NCBI GenBank assembly: GCA_900169235.1
Contig: FWCC01000343.1
Location: 59,873-123,872 of the forward strand
Reading direction: 5' to 3'
From: Zarea fungicola
Taxonomy: Eukaryota; Ascomycota; Sordariomycetes; Hypocreales; Cordycipitaceae
DNA: 64,000 bases
Shown: piece after piece, positions 45,901 through 54,533 of the stretch
Position numbering within the stretch: position 1 is the stretch's first letter
Layout of the letters: each line of letters opens with the position of its first letter
The notes under the pieces: model-generated
Database searches by the model: none
What the model saw: only the letters and a program-made list of their open reading frames with translations
What the model was told of the DNA's origin: nothing
Made by a program: the position numbers and the translations under genes

Positions 45901-48613
45901 TTTGCGCAAATTTGTCGTCCTCGTTGAAGAAGCAATGTTCGGAGGGACTGTCCCTCGACCATCTGCCATTCATGACGTCGAAAGTCTCGACGGGGATACC
46001 TCACAAGACGATTCCTCCGACGATTTCCAGCTTACTCCTTCTTCTCTGGATACAAGTCCTCCATCGAGTGTAACACGCGAACCCAAAGCAATGACAGCCG
46101 CGGCACCAACCACGTCCCCAGCCACCAGCAACCTCAGTCTATCGCCCTCTATCGTGCTCGAGTCATTCGCCGAGATCAAGATGGCGGCAGATAAGCTTCT
46201 GTGCGAATACGGGATTGCGGGCACAGAAAAGACAGTCATGGCTGGCAACAACCGGCTGTGCACGGCACTCATTGTTGAGGCACTGGACGAGCTGGGCTGC
46301 AACCTCGGCACCGCCAAAGCCGGACAGCCCGTTGAGCGCATCCCATTTGTGCCCAAGCAAAGCCGTCTGATGCAGTGGATATGGGAGTTTCTGGAGCGCG
46401 ATGCCCGCCTGGTGGACATTGATGCCGCCAGCGGTAAGCTCATTCGCACACACATAACTGCGCCGTCCAAGACGAGTGACGCCATCGTCGACGAGCAAAT
46501 TAAGCAGTACCCCGAATTTGCGACACCCAGCCGCCTGGCTTACTTTGCTGGAAAGAAAGTTGCGGGTGTGCTGAGCGGCAAGACGGATGGGCTCCGTGTG
46601 CTATTCGGCAGCCCCGAGGGCAGGGAGTTGATGGAATCCCACGAATGCGACCAGCCGTGGAACCGCATGCATTATACGCAGATCCGGGACGTCATCAAGG
46701 GTATCGCAGAGCGGGCTCGTCTTGGAGCGCAGCAGGAGACGCTCAAGATACTCGAGATGGGTGCCGGCGTGGGCGCTATAACGCAGGTCCTGGCTCCCTT
46801 TCTTGCATCCCTAGGTGTTCCTGTTGAGTTCACCGTTACCGACCCTTCGTCAACTCTGGTCGCCGGTGCCCGCCGTCGCTGGGGTGAGAAGTACCCCTTT
46901 ATGCGCTTCGCCGTCCATGACCTAGAGAAAGCACCTTCCGCTAAGCTACTTGACCAGCACATCCTCGTCGGCAGCGCGGTCCACGCCACGCGCAGCCTCC
47001 TTGACACCCTGGTCCACATGCGTCAAGCCCTGCGGCCAGATGGTGTCCTTATGATGTTGGAGATGACGGAGGGCGTGCCTTTCGCCAATCTCGTATTTGG
47101 CTCGCTCGAGAGATGGTGGCTCTTTGATGACGGACGCACGGCCGCCCTCGTGCCGGCTGAACACTGGGAGCGCAAGTTACACGATGCCGGCTTCGGCCAC
47201 GTCGACTGGACCGATGGAGACTTGCCAGAGCATGCATACCACAAAGTCATTGTGGCACTGGCCAGCGGAGTCCAAGGGCCACGGCTGCCAAAGCCTGAGC
47301 CTGAGCTCGCCTTCTTCAATATCGACAAGGGCAACGACCTGGCGGCTCGCACGGCAACAGCTGAGGCACTTGTGGCCAAGTACTCTGACGCGTGGGCCAC
47401 ACCTGCTCTCCAAGTCAAGCAGGCAAAGCTCGAGAAGGGCGACAGCAGCACTGGAACCAGCAGCCCGGCACTCCGGCTCGGGGACGTCGTTGTGGTGACG
47501 GGTGGAACAGGTAGCCTTGGCTGCCACATCGTGCAGTCGCTGGCCGAGAACCCAAATGTGGCCCAAGTTGTCTGCCTGAACCGGCACAGCGCAGTCGCTG
47601 CCGATAAGCGGCAGCAAGATGCCCTGCGCATGCGCGGCATCGCCCTGACTCCCGGTGCCCGTGCCAAGGTCCGCGCCATCGCCACAGATATGGACCAGCC
47701 GGCACTGGGACTGCCACCGCACGAGCACACGTGGCTCTCGCAGCATGCCACACATGTCGTGCATAATGCCTGGCCCATGAGCGGGACGCGGCCACTCAGC
47801 GCCTTCACGCCGTCACTGCGAACGATGCGAAATCTTCTAGACCTGGCGCGCGACGTGGCCCTCCGGAGCGACGACCGTCACGGCCACCGCCGGCTCGCCT
47901 TCCTCTTCGTCTCATCCATTGGCGCTGTGGGTTGCTCGGCCGGACCGCTCGTGCTCGAGGAGCGACTGCCGCTGTCCGCCGCGCTGCCCAACGGCTACGG
48001 CGAGGCCAAGTGGGTGTGCGAGCGGTTGCTGGACGAGACGCTGCACAAGTTTCCCCTGCTCTTCCGCGCGGCCGTGGTGCGTCCCGGCCAGATTGCCGGG
48101 TCGAGCACGAGCGGCTTCTGGAACCCCGACGAGCACTTTGCCTTCATGGTCAAGTCGGCGCAGAGCCTGCGAGTGTGGCCGGAGCTCAGTGGCACGCTGC
48201 TGTGGACGCCGGCCGACCACTGCGGCGGCATCGTGGCGGACCTAGCCCTCAACCCGGCCGCCGAGGGTCCGGTATATCACATGGATAATCCCGTGGGCCA
48301 GCCGTGGCGGGACATTAACCCCGTGCTGGCCCGGCTCCTAGGTGTTCCCGCTGGCGGGATCCTGCCGTTCAGAGACTGGATTAAGAGGGTGAGGACGTCG
48401 CCGCTTGTGCCGGAGACGGAGAATCCCACTGCGAGAAATGGAATGGCAGACTTTTTAGAAAAGAATTTTGAGAGGATGAGCTGTGGAGGGCTGGTGCTTG
48501 ATACGCAGAAGGCGAAGGAGCATAGTGCTACGATGGCGGCGGAAGGCCCGGTATCTGAGGAGGTTGTAGGCAGGTATGTCGAAGCATGGAAGCGGATGGG
48601 CTACTTGGATTAA
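39971..48613 (+). CDS. non-reducing polyketide synthase (SAT-KS-AT-PT-ACP-ACP-MT-R)
   Basis: A single uninterrupted frame of 2880 residues from the ATG at 39971 (the frame opens upstream at a GTG). Sites seen: SAT Cys158 in GYCGG; a Gln/Asn-rich linker near 433-448; KS Cys633 in DTACSS, with EAHGTGT and KGHTGHAEG; malonyl-AT Ser1090 in GHSFGE; product-template His1441 (SHVVAETSSACP) with Glu1631 where an Asp is usual (ETFFQVGG); two ACPs with Ser1838 and Ser1949 (both VGIDSLMG); C-methyltransferase LEMGAGVGA near 2263; reductive release domain with TGGTGSLG near 2510 and Tyr2676/Lys2680. This plan makes C-methylated aromatic aldehydes from a loaded starter. Together with the release-less HR-PKS it fits a collaborative pair. 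The absence of introns in 8.6 kb contrasts with the HR-PKS. Confidence 0.97.
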   Translation: MIESNSGAGADSAPFDTTVFLFGSHTGVFTKESMEKLVRPLMNSSHQSWILDTTAGLPSYLEAAEKRIPAIGQSTAGHKQLRDLDAWLRYGADSWEDDTPLPNMIASPLLVLTQVTQYWRYLEFQVEEIGDRAAAVDVQNHILTQSSSAAKVESLGYCGGLLAALAVASAHDRTEFERYSAVAVRLAMLLGAVADARERLDVSRGKGGALSLAMAWNGARQGNDVRQIIDSFAGDAYVAVRADIERATVTASEAVMPALAEQLRGVGAIVVETGVRGRIHAPDAEQRAFGEALINLCHDMEGLQYATTGKLAMPSYSNCESDAGRPIDASSKGSSSGRITETVVRSIMLQQCDWYGTFSAVVTASGLKKKLVTFGGERCVPPSMLRFLSRQVVLVDDLNLGVTQTQSQKDASSSLERNGTANEVHHLPQVGRQNEDQNQNQSQNQNQNTSHPSSDGHDESIAVVGMAIKAPNADDIAEFAEMLKTGKSQHELVTPDRLMFDMLFRKPPNPDKDQYYCNFMRDTDAFDHKFFKRSPREAVSMDPQARLSLQCAYQAVEQSGYFSELQPRDESARNWKNHIGIYVGCCGSDYEHNAGNHEPNAFTGTGGFRSFVSGRISHYFGWTGPNMLYDTACSSAAVAIHAACRSILTGESSAALAGGANVMTGMQWFQDMAAGSFLSPTGQCKPFDDKADGYCRGEAIGFVYLKKMSDARRDGNNILAEIKSSLVYQNQNTTPLFVPNSPSLSQLFRDLLVKAGKKPHDISLVEAHGTGTPVGDPAEYESVRNVLGGPSSGRTKKLLLGSVKGHTGHAEGASGIVALIKVIMMMQGNFIPPQASFTKMNHLIDKRPDDMIEVSTTLRPWDDEHKTALINNYGASGSNVSLIVAQPPSTAPRAKIIREKDEFPFWISGLDARAISAYSAKLASYCQSLPSQEPDALADISFELARRSNRALPQGYVFSCRNLPELQAALSKASANPAMDAASAAAIGIKPVKAQRPVILCFGGQVSLSVGLDRSLYDGVAVLRRHLDECDSVITSSLGLPSIYPGIFSREPERDTVKLQTMLFAMQYACAKAWLDCGLETQVAAVVGHSFGEITALCVAGALGLRDTLTLVAARARLVRDSWGPDSGAMLAVETDETLVQELLLEANRTTGSDGSASIACYNGPRSFTLAGSTVAVDCVQQVLALSSSSKFSGVKSKRLSVSNAFHSALVDKLVDDLKQVGKSLVFREPVIPVEFARQEGNYPLDWTFVHSHMREPVFFHHALQRLTKKHPQAVFLEAGSNSTITIMASRALSQGSSPQAGQDYHFQPVAITNTDTGFKGLANVTTDLWRQGLRVMFWPYHREQAHEYAPLLLPPYQFANGPTSRHWMPMVSPHEAVQKAAEALLEKNGHQLQLGPAAAEVKTQLNLFDFVGWLTDKTKKRARFRINTESDKYKALVLSHVVAETSSACPDTLLCDVAIQALFGLQSEWKMDETQPVVRDMVSATPIGVDASRILYVEFSALNSSLTQWAAHFFSIDKGAAVEQPQTHAEACFDMRTATDAAHVQEFSRFGRLVSNVRCREILDLSLSDEGVEVLQGRQLYRALAPVVDYGDIYRGVRHVVGRGTECVGRVKLDRQYRQSETWLDVPLTETFFQVGGIWLNEMRDRQAEDMYLATGFEVAMRSPKLTASDRAAADVWHVYARFTAQDSDAATDYDYTADLFVFNADSGALSEVILGVQYKRLAKATVAEILVAGGSKNSLMARVQAPAAVASTSFSAGVANTAHVQPNERKSTRADKQKPKQKSDEEQAVAAEFEADIKPARQDLTEEVRNLVVNISGIEADELGLDTQMADVGIDSLMGMELTREVERVFGCTLDHAKQLEATSLRKFITLVEDAMFGAGTDVALPTSAVKEKKVEKKKAKGLDANESVPGHRDMTEDVRNLIISVSGVEAEELELDTQMADVGIDSLMGMELTREVERAFGCTLDHAKQLEATSLRKFVVLVEEAMFGGTVPRPSAIHDVESLDGDTSQDDSSDDFQLTPSSLDTSPPSSVTREPKAMTAAAPTTSPATSNLSLSPSIVLESFAEIKMAADKLLCEYGIAGTEKTVMAGNNRLCTALIVEALDELGCNLGTAKAGQPVERIPFVPKQSRLMQWIWEFLERDARLVDIDAASGKLIRTHITAPSKTSDAIVDEQIKQYPEFATPSRLAYFAGKKVAGVLSGKTDGLRVLFGSPEGRELMESHECDQPWNRMHYTQIRDVIKGIAERARLGAQQETLKILEMGAGVGAITQVLAPFLASLGVPVEFTVTDPSSTLVAGARRRWGEKYPFMRFAVHDLEKAPSAKLLDQHILVGSAVHATRSLLDTLVHMRQALRPDGVLMMLEMTEGVPFANLVFGSLERWWLFDDGRTAALVPAEHWERKLHDAGFGHVDWTDGDLPEHAYHKVIVALASGVQGPRLPKPEPELAFFNIDKGNDLAARTATAEALVAKYSDAWATPALQVKQAKLEKGDSSTGTSSPALRLGDVVVVTGGTGSLGCHIVQSLAENPNVAQVVCLNRHSAVAADKRQQDALRMRGIALTPGARAKVRAIATDMDQPALGLPPHEHTWLSQHATHVVHNAWPMSGTRPLSAFTPSLRTMRNLLDLARDVALRSDDRHGHRRLAFLFVSSIGAVGCSAGPLVLEERLPLSAALPNGYGEAKWVCERLLDETLHKFPLLFRAAVVRPGQIAGSSTSGFWNPDEHFAFMVKSAQSLRVWPELSGTLLWTPADHCGGIVADLALNPAAEGPVYHMDNPVGQPWRDINPVLARLLGVPAGGILPFRDWIKRVRTSPLVPETENPTARNGMADFLEKNFERMSCGGLVLDTQKAKEHSATMAAEGPVSEEVVGRYVEAWKRMGYLD
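45383..45941 (+). repeat. tandem duplication encoding the two ACP domains
   Basis: The units 45383-45608 and 45716-45941 are offset by exactly 333 bp (111 codons). Over 76 aligned residues there are 13 differences, nearly all conservative, and the stretch around each active Ser is identical. Lys/Glu-rich linkers separate them. Confidence 0.9.
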
Positions 48614-49240
48614 GTTCGGCCTTTTACCCTAACAATTTGTTGTCTCTCTTTATATTGTTTGTTTCTCTTCATTTTACGCTAATTTCTTTTTTATTATGTT
48701 TCTATTCATTTTGTTACGAGTTAGATAGTATCAATTACACACCTGCTTATTATCTCTTTGTCTCCTTTCACTCTTGTTTTTTTTGTTTCTTTCTCTAACA
48801 CTATTTTCATCCTCATCACACCAATTTTGTCTAGATGGCCGCTACAGAGTATGATCATAATCTAGCAGAGGTAGTGAAGATGTTGAATAATGTAGATATA
48901 GCAGAATTTATCAGATGTAACAATATATACAGTAGAAAATATAAAGACAAGAATAGAAAGTACAGAGGAAGCAGTGGATTCAGCCATCTAGGAATTTTTT
49001 TTTTTTTGAATCCACTACATTGGCAGTGAATACTGCATTCAGCCCCCCTGCTGCGTATCGTGATGTACATTCGCCAAAGTTCGACAATACCGACGCCAAT
49101 TCGTAACAGTAGTCTAATAAACTGTGCTTGTAGCCATGCTCAGGAGTGTATTGTGTTGTCACTCGAACGGTAAATTAGAAAAAATATATCACTCCTCTAG
49201 TTCAGGTTAATGTAGAGTTCCAGACGCACTTTCAATCAGC
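48614..49240. other. T-rich NR-PKS 3' flank with inverted repeat
   Basis: The first 200 bp are T-rich on the plus strand. A 10-bp perfect inverted repeat (agtggattca at 48973-48982, tgaatccact at 49007-49016) brackets a run of T and could fold as a hairpin. No gene seen. Confidence 0.5.
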
Positions 49241-50005
49241 CTACTTCTTCATCTTTAATCCCACTCTCTTCCCAACAAATTCACTCTGCAACCCCTTCTC
49301 GAAATCGGTAGCAATAAAATCTAAGGGATCCTCCAAGGTCGTAGCATAACCTCCGGCGAGACCGAAGACGTTCAAATAACCCCCGATTAGCGGTACCCAT
49401 TTGAGAGTGTCTCGCCATTCTGGAGGGGAATCGGCTCTGGCGATCACGTTGGCCGCCAGGCAGTCCGCCGGCGCGGGGATTCGAGGCTCGCTGTGCTTGG
49501 GGCTCATTTGATTGGCGCAAAACAACGACCAGGCAATGTTGTCCTCGTCTTGCTTCTGGATCAGAGCCAAGTTCTCCCTGTGCTCGGGAAACATGGGCAT
49601 GTAGTCGCCAATGAGGCGGGCCGGGACGGCGCTGTCCAGCATGGGGAAGCCCGACATGAGCCACGCGCGGATGGCAGGCCCGCGGCGCTCCTCGCGAGCT
49701 TCCACAATGGCGGCGACAATGGCGGCGAACATTGCGTTGTACTCGCCCGTCTTGGATCGGCCGAACATTTGCGCGACACCGGCGGCGTGAAAGACGGCAT
49801 CGCAGTCGTGGGTGAGGAGGGCCTCCTTTAGCGCGGCCTTGTCTGTGGCCGATCCGGCAACCACATCGGCCAGGACAGCTCGGCTCTCTGGTGAGAGTTT
49901 GCTCGGCGTGCGAACAAAAGCTACGACGGTGTGGCCGTGCTTGATCAGGGCAGGCAGGGCGCGGCTGCCGACATTGCCAGTGGCACCAAGTAAGAGCACC
50001 TTCAT
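49241..50005 (-). CDS. NmrA-like/atypical SDR NAD(P)-binding protein
   Basis: An intronless frame of 254 residues. It starts with the dinucleotide-binding motif LLLGATGNVGSRALPALIKHG, characteristic of NmrA-like and isoflavone-reductase-like atypical short-chain reductases, followed by FVRTPSKL, which contacts the NADP phosphate in this group. The classical SDR YxxxK pair is not evident; HAAGVAQMFG marks the central strand. It is convergent with the NR-PKS, separated by 627 bp, and close to the second regulator, so a tailoring reductase role is plausible. A redox-sensing role like that of NmrA is the alternative. Confidence 0.85.
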   Translation of the reverse strand: MKVLLLGATGNVGSRALPALIKHGHTVVAFVRTPSKLSPESRAVLADVVAGSATDKAALKEALLTHDCDAVFHAAGVAQMFGRSKTGEYNAMFAAIVAAIVEAREERRGPAIRAWLMSGFPMLDSAVPARLIGDYMPMFPEHRENLALIQKQDEDNIAWSLFCANQMSPKHSEPRIPAPADCLAANVIARADSPPEWRDTLKWVPLIGGYLNVFGLAGGYATTLEDPLDFIATDFEKGLQSEFVGKRVGLKMKK

Positions 50006-50489
50006 GATTATTTCATTCGGTTGTCGTTTGAAGAAATTGGTAGTACCGGATTGAAATATTGTATATAGAAGCTAGGTTACAAATAGCTGAGGGTATGGTT
50101 TTTAACTCTTTAATCAGAAATACGTAAGATGAGTATTATTACATGAGCTGTCAAATCCCCGTGGAATTTACGGAAAATAGCCCGCAGCAGGGATTCGTCC
50201 GAAAGGCTGGATGGCGTAGTACCGAATTCCTGCCTAAGCCTCATCGAGATTGAGTGAGCACCACGCACTGTAACCCAACTTGGCTGCCCCTAAAGCACCT
50301 TGGAATAGGCCGTCTGGATTAAATATAGGGGCAAATTACTGGGTTTGTCCACGTGTTTAAATGTTCAGTCGTTGTCCTCGGCAAATCTTAGGAGTCTAAA
50401 TACAGTGCCAGATCTATGGGCTGAGTGCCCCGTGCAGTTCAGACCTCAAATTCTAATCCTTAAAACTTCAATTTCGATCCGCTCACACT
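50006..50489. other. intergenic, no gene seen
   Basis: Promoter of the NmrA-like gene and 3' flank of the second Zn2Cys6 gene. Confidence 0.5.
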
Positions 50490-52939
50490 TCACAAATCAG
50501 TCAGCATGCCCGCGTTCCAGTCGACGGGCTTAAAGACAGCTCCAGTATGAATATCTCGCAAAATCTCATCAAACATGGCACTTTCCCACTGCATGCTGTC
50601 CCAGTCATAGCCTGATGTAAGCCATTCGAAATCGCCAATGCTCTGCCCTTCCAGCGTATTTATGGCCTGTCTCCTCCCTTCGTGAACGTCGTCATGAGCA
50701 TCGATCAGCGGTCCCCTCTCCTTGCCTGCCGCCATGGCGACGACGTCACGCCATTTCTCGACCCTAATCTTCTTCATCCTCAAATGCTGGGCTGCGAAAT
50801 CCCATGTATCATTCTCCCAATCCACTCCCTGCGCCGCGGTCATTTCTTTCTTTGCGGCCTCAAAGCGAGCTGCCATGGTGTCCAGGACGCCGAGGATATC
50901 AACTTGAAGATGGGGCTGCGCTGCGACTTGAGCCCTGAGCTCGTTGAGTATCTGGGCGGACACGACCTGGGTGGATCCGGAGGCTGGGGGCTTTGGCAAG
51001 CTCAGATCTGGACATGAAGGCACGCCGCTCAGAGCAGGAGGTGTTGGTTGCCAGGGCGCTGGGAATCCGTTGTGTGACACGGCTGTGCTAGGACTGGAAG
51101 TTTTGACGGCGCTGGGCCCGGCTATTCTTACCCATCGAGAGAGCATCATGGCGCCATGGACGAGCTGGACGTAGGCGGGCTGAGGTATGTAGAAGTAGGA
51201 GCAAACGGGGATGGCAAGCCAATTATCGAGCCAGGCTTTGAGTGCGGCAGTGAAATGTGAGAAAATGTCAGGTATCGACACGCCTGAGAGCGAGAGCGAA
51301 GCGAAGGATTCAGATTCGACATCTGGAAGATGTGAACCTGACAGCAGAGGCTCAAAAAGCCGGAGGTAGGCACTATTATAATAGCAAGATAGAAGGCCTG
51401 GGTTATCAGACTGCGTTAGCGAAGCACCGGGGGCAAATAGTTGAGGAATCATACAATCGGATTTAAGATGCAGGGGTATGGAGTTCCTGAGGCTGTCTAG
51501 CTCGACTCGTAATGCCTCTAGACGCGCCATTGTTGGAGTTTCAGGCGGGCCTAGCTGTTCGTTCATCATTGAATCACCATTGTGAAAGTCAAAGATTTTC
51601 TCGGTGAGTCGCTGGATGCGGACCAACTGTATGACAAGTTCGTCCGTCTTGTATTCTCTGGCATGCTCAAGGTCTTTGAGATATTGGTCTATATATTTGG
51701 TGTATTTTGTAAATGCTAGCTGTTTCACGACGAGACCAGCACTGCCATACATTTAGTTTTGTCCTTTGTGAAGCTTGTGACGAAACTTACTTTGAGCTCA
51801 TATACCAGACGCCAAGCAGCGCCCGAATCTCTTCGTTGGTTCGAGACGAGGGCGCCTCAGTGCGTACCAAAGGCAGCTGACCCTTCCTCTGTTGAGACTT
51901 GGGGTATGTTGTCCAATTCATATCTTCCACCAGGCTAATTGCCAGACGTATCAGAGTGTTGAACTGCGCGTGAGCCATGCAATGGTAGTGATATGATCCA
52001 AGAAAGACCAGAATGCCTTGGAGGAGATCCAACGAGCGCTCGGATTTCATGAGTATGGCATCAGAGATATGTTGCATGACAGCGCGGCTCTGTCCTCTCA
52101 CCAATCGCAGATGGCGGACAGAAGCCACCATTCGGATTACCTTCATGAGAAATGGACGAGTTGCTTGAAGTTGACTCGGCGATGTGCCAGGTGGGACGAT
52201 GACAAACGGCAACCGATTAGACTGCTGATTCCTATAGATGGACAGCAGATCCTCGTCAGACTCCACAGGGCTAATATCTTGCACGTCTACTGGTGCCATG
52301 CAGGTGCATGTTGGGCGCGTGGGGGCGCTAGAGGCGAAGTCATGCGATGGGGTGTTCAGAGCTGTCTCATCCTGTCTCGGAGTGACTTGAGCTTGGGATT
52401 CGGTGCTGACCGATGACGCTGAATGGCTGCTTGCGAGGTGATCGAGACTGACACTGGATGAGCTGCCATGCACAGTTTCGCTTTCCCATCTCAGCGTCTT
52501 CGATGAGTAACTCAAGTCATCCGGCCCCTCTACCGGTAGAGCCCTTGTCATCTCAAAATTGGCACTGATCGGACAGAGTCAACAGTGGGTCCAACATGCA
52601 TGAGTGTAAAGCCAGCGTAGCAGTTGAATATTGGCTGAACTTGGCCGACAATAATGAGGAGGTAATAAGGGCAGCGGCAGAGCAAGTGCCTGCCACACAG
52701 CATCGCAAGGTGGTGACGCGCAAAGAGTATGACAGGGCATCGACATGGACTTACGAGGGCTTGGTCTGTCTCTTCTTCCTCGGCGCAGGAGTTTGACTCA
52801 CGCAGTCCTTCTCTAAGCTTACACATCGATCACATTGTCGATCTGAAGACTGTGATCGAATGCAACGAGTCTTTGCTGCCGCACACGGTGCGCAGGCAGC
52901 GCCCCATCTGGAGCTGCGGCTTGCCTTTGGTCTGTCCAT
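50490..52939 (-). CDS. Zn2Cys6 transcription factor (second regulator)
   Basis: Three exons (52939-52755, 52564-51791, 51741-50490) give 736 residues. The N-terminal cluster is CX2CX6CX9CX2CX6C (CAPCAAAKTRC...CDRC...C), with a basic patch PRKKRQTKPS behind it. The rest is helical with the fungal-specific middle region, including LGVWYMSS before the second splice and QLAFTKYTKYIDQYL after it. Intron 1 is 190 bp, longer than others here; I chose the CAG acceptor at 52565 because the nearer AG gives an immediate stop. It could be a cluster co-regulator, as dual-PKS clusters often carry two such genes, or belong to the neighbouring SnoaL-like gene, with which it is divergent. Confidence 0.87.
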
Positions 52940-53289
52940 CTTGTCTCGGCTTTGCGAGCGTTCGTCTTGGCCTGTGCTGTGAATTCGAGCCGGCCGCTAG
53001 CAGCATACCGTTCCCGTAAGATGCGCGCGTTACGGAAAGTGAAGACACATCATCCAAGTTGGCGGAAAGTTTGGCGGGATTTCTAGGAATATTCCACAGC
53101 CCGATCTATGCGAGCCACGGAGCTGTAAAAGTGGACACTGATAAATTCCGAAAATCCCGCGGCATATTTCCACAGCCTTATCCTGACTTACATGATCCAC
53201 CACCTAGTAGCTATTTAAACAGATAAACTGGGTGTGAGTACAAGTAACACTGCATAATTCAATGCTTTCATCAAATATACGCTTTGAAA
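52940..53289. promoter_or_regulatory. divergent promoter between Zn2Cys6 regulator and SnoaL-like gene
   Basis: A 350-bp spacer between divergent starts. Contains two similar motifs, ggcgggatttctaggaatattccacag and aaatcccgcggcatatttccacag, each ending atttccacag or atattccacag, at about 53071-53098 and 53153-53176; their role is unknown. Confidence 0.4.
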
Positions 53290-53775
53290 ATGTCTCAATC
53301 ATTCCCGCAAATTCTCTCTTCTCTCAGTCAGCGTGAGGCCATTGCCGACGCCCTGTACAGAGCCGCCATTGGCAGTGATCATCATGATGCTGCACTATTC
53401 GACTCGGCATGGGCCGGAGAGGACGTTTCTATGGAAATTCACGATGACAACAAAAGAGTTTTCGAGGGCCTTTCTCTGATTCGCACAAGTGTTCTCGAAA
53501 AAGTTGGTCCTATGGATACCACGCATAATCTCAGCATGATCCGGGTGAACTACGAAGATGGCGCCAATACTGCATCTCTGACTGCTACTTCAATGGCTCA
53601 GCATGCGCCTTCTGGCACCGGAAGGGACCCAAACGGAACCAAGTTCACGGTGGGCGGGGAGTACTCCGTTGACTTGGTCAAGGACGAAGCGGGTGTATGG
53701 AGAATAAAGAAGTTGGTGCTAAATGTTATCTGGACGTCAGGCGACGCCTCATTGATGCGACCCCCTCAGAAATAA
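53290..53775 (+). CDS. SnoaL-like (NTF2-fold) protein
   Basis: An intronless frame of 161 residues from the ATG at 53290. The pattern of an N-terminal helix (REAIADALYRAAIG), a DSAWAGEDVSMEI strand-turn and a C-terminal GGEYSVDLVKDEAGVWRIKKL followed by WTSGD is typical of the SnoaL-like fold. Such proteins act as cyclases, dehydratases or hydroxylation helpers in aromatic polyketide pathways, although many are uncharacterised. It is divergent from the second regulator by 350 bp and about 4.7 kb from the NR-PKS end, so it is the probable right boundary of the cluster. A non-pathway role cannot be excluded. Confidence 0.85.
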   Translation: MSQSFPQILSSLSQREAIADALYRAAIGSDHHDAALFDSAWAGEDVSMEIHDDNKRVFEGLSLIRTSVLEKVGPMDTTHNLSMIRVNYEDGANTASLTATSMAQHAPSGTGRDPNGTKFTVGGEYSVDLVKDEAGVWRIKKLVLNVIWTSGDASLMRPPQK

Positions 53776-54533
53776 ACGCGTCTATACCGAGGTAGCGAGG
53801 GGTTGGGGGTTGAGTGTGTAAACTAGGTAGCTGTGCAAGAAACGTTTTATCAAACATAACTTAAATTAGTAAAACGAAAACTATTTAGAACCCCCGCGAC
53901 TAAGCCTTCTCAATAATTCTAAAATGTTTACGAAGTATACCCTGGTGTAAAACGTCGGGTTATTTCCAAGTTATTATGTTAGGCATTGTCTCACTGTCTG
54001 TAACTTACAGCAGGGTCGCTAATGAACATCTAGTTATGCCGCGCAGGATGTGATTATCGACTCATCAAGGAGCTCGGCTTAGGGAGAGCCTTCACTTTTT
54101 GGTCTCCTCGCATCCTCCCTCCATAGCGCCTTTCTGTAGCCAATCAACACCGTCATATCCATGTGTAATTCCTGCTCTGCGTGACAAGTTCCAGGTGAGC
54201 GGTGGCCACACAAGTTCAGATGTGTGGCATGGCGCCTGGACACACCCTTATTATGTACGTCGTGTCCCCAATTTCGCCGAGAATAGGCGCTAAATTAGCC
54301 CTCTTCTGGGATGTTTGACCACGCGAAGGTAGTGGCGGAAAGTGCTGCTCAATACTCTGCCAAAAGGGTGGCTGTTATTTATTAGTAGTAAATATAGGAG
54401 GCTACGGACAAATGCTCTTCCAGTGCCAGCCCCCTCATCAGTGTGTCGCAACTACCCAGCCTCATTAGTTTCTGCTTGCAGATGATTCTACTCAAACTTA
54501 CTCAAGGTCAATGGATTACCTGATGCTTGCAAA
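53776..54533. other. intergenic, no gene seen
   Basis: Only short frames. Marks the right edge of the PKS cluster. Confidence 0.5.
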
